Below, in pieces: positions 60,364 through 64,000 of a stretch of DNA of 64,000 nucleotides. Location: contig CM041776.1 in NCBI GenBank assembly GCA_023374045.1, positions 283,091,999-283,155,998 on the forward strand, written 5' to 3'. The position numbers and the translations under genes are program-made. The stretch is from Limonium bicolor (Eukaryota > Streptophyta > Magnoliopsida > Caryophyllales > Plumbaginaceae). Each line of letters starts with the position of its first letter. Position 1 is the stretch's first letter. The notes below the pieces were generated by a model. That model made no database searches. It was not told where the DNA came from and saw only the letters and a list, made by a program, of their open reading frames with translations.

Positions 60364-60960
60364 CTAATTTAACAACAACATAGGCAGACTGACTGACGCA
60401 TACAGACAAACCATGACACCTAGTACTGATATTAAATGTGAGAAGGAAGGAGATACAACCTTAGTTATCCTGCACAAGTCATTCCCAATTGTGAGCAGAA
60501 ATTTTTCGAAAGACCCTTGTTGAAGTGGCTTTGTAAAAATATCTGCTAGTCGATCTGTTGTAGGAACATACTCAAGATGCACTAAACCTTGTTAACACAA
60601 TCTCGTAGAAATGATGTCTAATTTCAATAATCTTAGTTCAAGAATGATGAACAAGATTCTTTGATAAGTCAATAGCACTATTATTATCATAAAAGATTGT
60701 AGTGCAAGTTGGAAAGATATTATAGTCCTAATGTTGTTGTAGGATCCATAGAATTTGAGCATAACAAGCAGTAACAGACACATACTCAGTTCTTGTAGAG
60801 GAGAGTGTCACTGTGTTCTGCTTCTTGGAGCTTCATGTGACAAGACATAGTCCCAAGAATTGGGCCATGCCAGTGGTATTTTTCCTACCTAGGAGAGATC
60901 TAGTGAAGTCTATGTCGATGTACCCCATCAAGGTAAAGTTAGGTGTGCTAGGTACCATAG
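60364..60960 (-). pseudogene. RNase H of copia element 2
   Basis: Minus strand: TDRLADIFTKPLQQGSFE (60480-60570) is the conserved RNase H end; fragments upstream match KHHFYEI-type and SSTRTEYVS-type motifs in broken frames. Confidence 0.75.
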
Positions 60961-61273
60961 ATAGAGATCCTGAGTGCCTTTGAGATATCAAAAGATGTGT
61001 TTGACACGTTGCAAGTGAGACTCCATTGGATTCGCTTGAAATCTAGCATAGAGGCATAATACAAAAAGAATATCAAGACAACTCACAATTAAGTAAAGCA
61101 AGGATCCTATCATACCTCGATACAAAGTGGCATCTACAGGACTCCGATTTCAACACTATGAGGATGATCACTTGTGGAAATTGGAGTCGGAATAGGTTTT
61201 TAGTCTTGCATCTTTTATTTCATGAGTAGTACATGGATGTACTTTTGTTGATGAATTTGAGTGTCATTGGCTT

Positions 61274-61824
61274 TTACACAATTCCAAGACCAAGAAAGAA
61301 CTTAAGTTCTCCAGGGGTACTTATCTCAAATTCACCACTCATTAATTCATAAAAGTAAGCACATAAAGCAGGACTTGTAGAGCCATAAACAATATCATCC
61401 ATAAGTATATCATCCTCTTTTGCATAGGTAAACAAGGTTTTGTCGAAATTACATCGAGTGAAATCATGCAAGATCAGGAAAGAGAATAGTCGATCATACC
61501 AAGCTTCTAGTGCTTGTTTGAGCCCGTACAAAGCCTTGTCTAACTTGTAGACATACTCGGGGTGGATTGGATCCTGAAATTCTGGAGGTTAAGCCATATA
61601 TACTTCCCGGTCAATATATCCAAGGAGAAAGGTAGTCTTTACATCCATCTGATAAAGTTTGAACCCTCGAAAAACCGCATAAGCAATACTGATGGCTTCA
61701 ATTTGAGCTACTAGCATAAAAGTTTAGTCGTAGTCTATAACTTTGCCTAAGTATATTGCACAACAAATCGTGCTTTGTTTCAATAGATTTTTCCTAATTC
61801 ATATAACTTGTTGCGAATGATCCT
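61274..61824 (-). pseudogene. Reverse transcriptase of copia element 2
   Basis: MYGLKQALEAWYDRLFSF, CNFDKTLF, MDDIVYGSTSPALCAYF and GELKFFLGLG are the RT core in copia order; the YVDD box is damaged (LMDDIVYG with loss of neighbouring residues). Upstream to 61760, FRGFKLYQMDVKT-like sequence is visible across stops. Confidence 0.8.
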
Positions 61825-63711
61825 GTTATACCCACAATTTTGATCACCGGGAAGGGCCCTAGTGCACAAATGTGAATGCAAGGGCAAAAATGGTGAAAGT
61901 GCACCAAGTCAGGATTTTCCAAGGACATTCTCGAGACTTTCTATTTTCATATGACTTGTACATCATCTCCAAATTACTTTCAAACACCATGGTCATTATG
62001 AAAGGCATTTCATAATTTTCTAGATAAATTTATTATGGAAATATAGCTTTTAATTCATATTATAAGCTAATTTGCTTAATAATTAACATACGGAATTGCC
62101 TCAAAATAGATAGAGCTTCGAACATTAAAATAAAATTTTTACATGGTTAACATGCTTACACACAGTCATAAACCTGACAAATTTCATCTGGAGCCTTAAC
62201 CCAAAATTGTAAAGAGAAATTCAAACATTCTTGTAATATTCACTCTCCTCTAGAAAATACCCGAATCAAGCCAAAATGTCATGAAATTTTAAGACATGAT
62301 AGAGGATGATATTTAGATAACAACCCCGTTGAAATTTCTCTAAGTTTTGAATTTTCAGTAATTAACTATAAATTTGAGAGGTGCCAGATATACATTTTAT
62401 CTAATCGATTATTTATCAAAATGACCTGATTCCAACTCTCAAAATTCATAAAACTCTTCCTTTATATGTGGTTATCGGCCTATAGCCTATTTAATTCATT
62501 CAGATTCTCTTCAATCTTATAAATATTTTTGATTAAAAAATTCATTTTATCAATTGGCTAAGATTTTTCTATAAAATCAGGTCCTCTTAAATGAACTAGG
62601 ACACATAAGAAGTCAAAAGAGACTCCCACAAACCTGCCTCCCACATTTTGCCGCACTCTCATATCAAATTCTTACTGAAACTCTACCAAAATTACACACA
62701 AATCATAAAAGACTCAATTTTTGCTTTCTCCTCGAAGTTCCGATCACCAATCCACAATCAAACACACACAAAAGCATGAAGAACAACATCGTGGTGGAAT
62801 AATCAGAGACTGGGGGTCATTGATCAATCAGGAGCAAAGTCGACAAACCGAGTAAGGGGTCCTGACGGGGTGTGATCGAATCCTCGGAGCTTCAAAATAG
62901 GTTACAAGTCCTAAATTATGAAACCTACGAACTCTACAAATTCTCACAAAAATCCCTTGCAAAGTTTTTGACTTTTTCATAGTGTTTATTTAAGTTTTAC
63001 ATCTTTCTGTATACTTAACTTGTTCACTAAGTTTCGTCATTAATTCAAGGTTAAATTGAAAACTTTCAATCACAAATAGCTTTAGGACCTCTTAAGCTAC
63101 CTTCCCATAAATTTGAGTTGAAAACACTGCCAAACACCACAAATGCCACCGTTTGGTGGTTGTCTGCACCCACGGACGCACTGTCCAAAGCCACAGAAAG
63201 CCCACAGATGGTGGTGGAAGATAAAATTTTAAAAGTTAGGTAAAGTCCGGGCCCATGGACACCCTGTTGTGGCCCTGGACACCTAAAAATTTTCATCTTT
63301 TAAAATTTCAAAGTTTTTTTAAATTAGATAGATTAGGGTCAGTGGTCAGGACGACAAGAAAATTTGACCTGATTCGGCACTAGAAATCCTATTTAAGGTA
63401 ATTTCAGTTAAAAACACAAAAATACAAAGCTTGCACAATTAGGTTAATTAGACTTTATAATAAGCCTGTTATGACATAACTAGAGGAAAAAATAGCTTCA
63501 AGGGTAGTGAAAGTAAATTGAACACGAAAAAGCTATATACCAAGCCTCTGAACCCGATCTCAACCTTTCCTAGTCTACTACATGTTAAAATTTGGTGATG
63601 ACTCCAAATAGGTTCTAGTGGGCTAACCTTAGGTTATAAGTGGACCTAGAACCTTAACAAATCCTAAGCAACATAATAAACATAGGATATGGTTCAAAAC
63701 CCGGGCTCACA
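61825..63711. repeat. 1.9-kb solo LTR inserted in copia element 2
   Basis: Starts tgttatacccacaattttga and ends aacccgggctcaca. The copia frame resumes exactly after it (acctagtaccaattgg, equal to cgagtaccaatggttt in element 1). The flanking 5-mers gatcc and aaccc each differ by one base from gaccc, which is what element 1 has at this point, so the target duplication is decayed. No coding or primer sites inside. Superfamily not certain; gypsy is likely. Confidence 0.7.
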
Positions 63712-63716
63712 AACCC

Positions 63717-64000
63717 ACCTAGTACCAATTGGATGTTGGTTTGGAGGACTTGGAACAAGATGCCAGATAGAGTGTTGCTCTAAAGAGTTGATCTCTTCTT
63801 ACATAGCAACAATCCAATCATAATCAGCTATGGCTTGATTGATATTTTTAGGCTCAATGGTAGAAGTGAAAGCATTGAAGGAGCAAAGACTAACGATAGA
63901 GATCGCCATGGGTTTGGACATCTTTTGATGGATCACTAATGATTTGATCAACTGGATGGGATGAGGCTTGTTTCCAAGATCTATGAGGATTCTATGTGGG
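63717..64000 (-). pseudogene. Copia element 2, region before RT
   Basis: Minus strand NINQAIADYDWIVAM, EEINSLEQHSIWHLVP and HPIGTR match VKEALLDSDWVTAM, EELNSLQRHAVWELVP and TIGTRW of element 1, with the same stop after VAM. Continues past the window. Confidence 0.8.

Larger units (their letters stand above)
57537..64000 (-). mobile_element. Copia element 2 (Sirevirus type), old, running off the window
   Basis: Minus strand. From left: partial 3' LTR cut by the CACTA, polypurine-like tract (57829-57843), extra ORF, RNase H, RT, a solo LTR insertion (61825-63711), then the region before RT up to the window end. The layout equals that of copia element 1, but decay is far greater. Confidence 0.85.

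Overview
This is transposon-dense nuclear DNA from a flowering plant, most likely a eudicot: AT-rich, with plant-type GT-AG introns and plant lineages of Sirevirus copia, Tat gypsy, chromovirus-like gypsy, MULE with OTU, plant mobile domain (PMD), CACTA and hAT MITE. I found no rRNA, tRNA, CRISPR array, bacterial operon or clearly intact single-copy host gene. Species cannot be told from the sequence.

Layout. 1-2445: decayed DNA with a Myb/SANT-like (transposon-type) gene remnant. 2451-11814: a complete Sirevirus-type copia element on the minus strand, bounded by 5-bp target duplications (GTACT), with LTRs, tRNA-Met primer site, several polypurine tracts, gag-pol and an extra ORF after pol. 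11820-15159: no recognised gene; three diverged copies of a local repeat and one possible TATA-plus-first-exon. 15160-about 21875: Tat-lineage gypsy on the minus strand, truncated at its 5' end, with an intron-bearing antisense ORF on the plus strand. 22125-35401: a MULE transposase gene with C-terminal OTU domain (minus), split by the 3' end of a long-LTR gypsy element (24410-35071). The LTR of that element is itself split by a reverse-oriented 5.3-kb solo LTR flanked by TGTTA. 35560-36700: a 97-bp minisatellite and a fragment of a WAV3-like vWA-type E3 ligase gene. 36820-39631: a MULE N-terminal ORF (plus) and a PMD gene (minus), cut by a gap of exactly 500 N.

After the gap, 40132-44869 repeats 19374-21120 and 36663-39631 almost exactly, but joined directly without the 15.5 kb between them. 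The differences are mostly one- or two-base indels. The simplest reading is two haplotypes of one locus placed in tandem by scaffolding, one carrying and one lacking the 15.5 kb. 43602-46590 is a five-exon PMD gene interrupted by a 505-bp hAT-type MITE with an 8-bp target duplication. About 47500-57536 is a CACTA element on the minus strand: TNPD-like transposase, a second gene combining a Transposase_24-like region with a Ulp1-type (C48) protease, and ends rich in inverted 'actttagattacggtt' repeats. 57537-64000 is a second, older Sirevirus-type element, interrupted by a 1.9-kb solo LTR.

How the parts relate. Nothing here forms a cellular pathway; the window is a history of nested insertions. 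Order can be read in places: MULE before the long-LTR gypsy, before the 5.3-kb solo LTR; PMD gene before the MITE; second copia before the CACTA and the 1.9-kb solo LTR. A recurring theme is ubiquitin/SUMO-type modules in DNA transposons: OTU in the MULE, Ulp1 in the CACTA, and an E3-ligase fragment beside the MULE.
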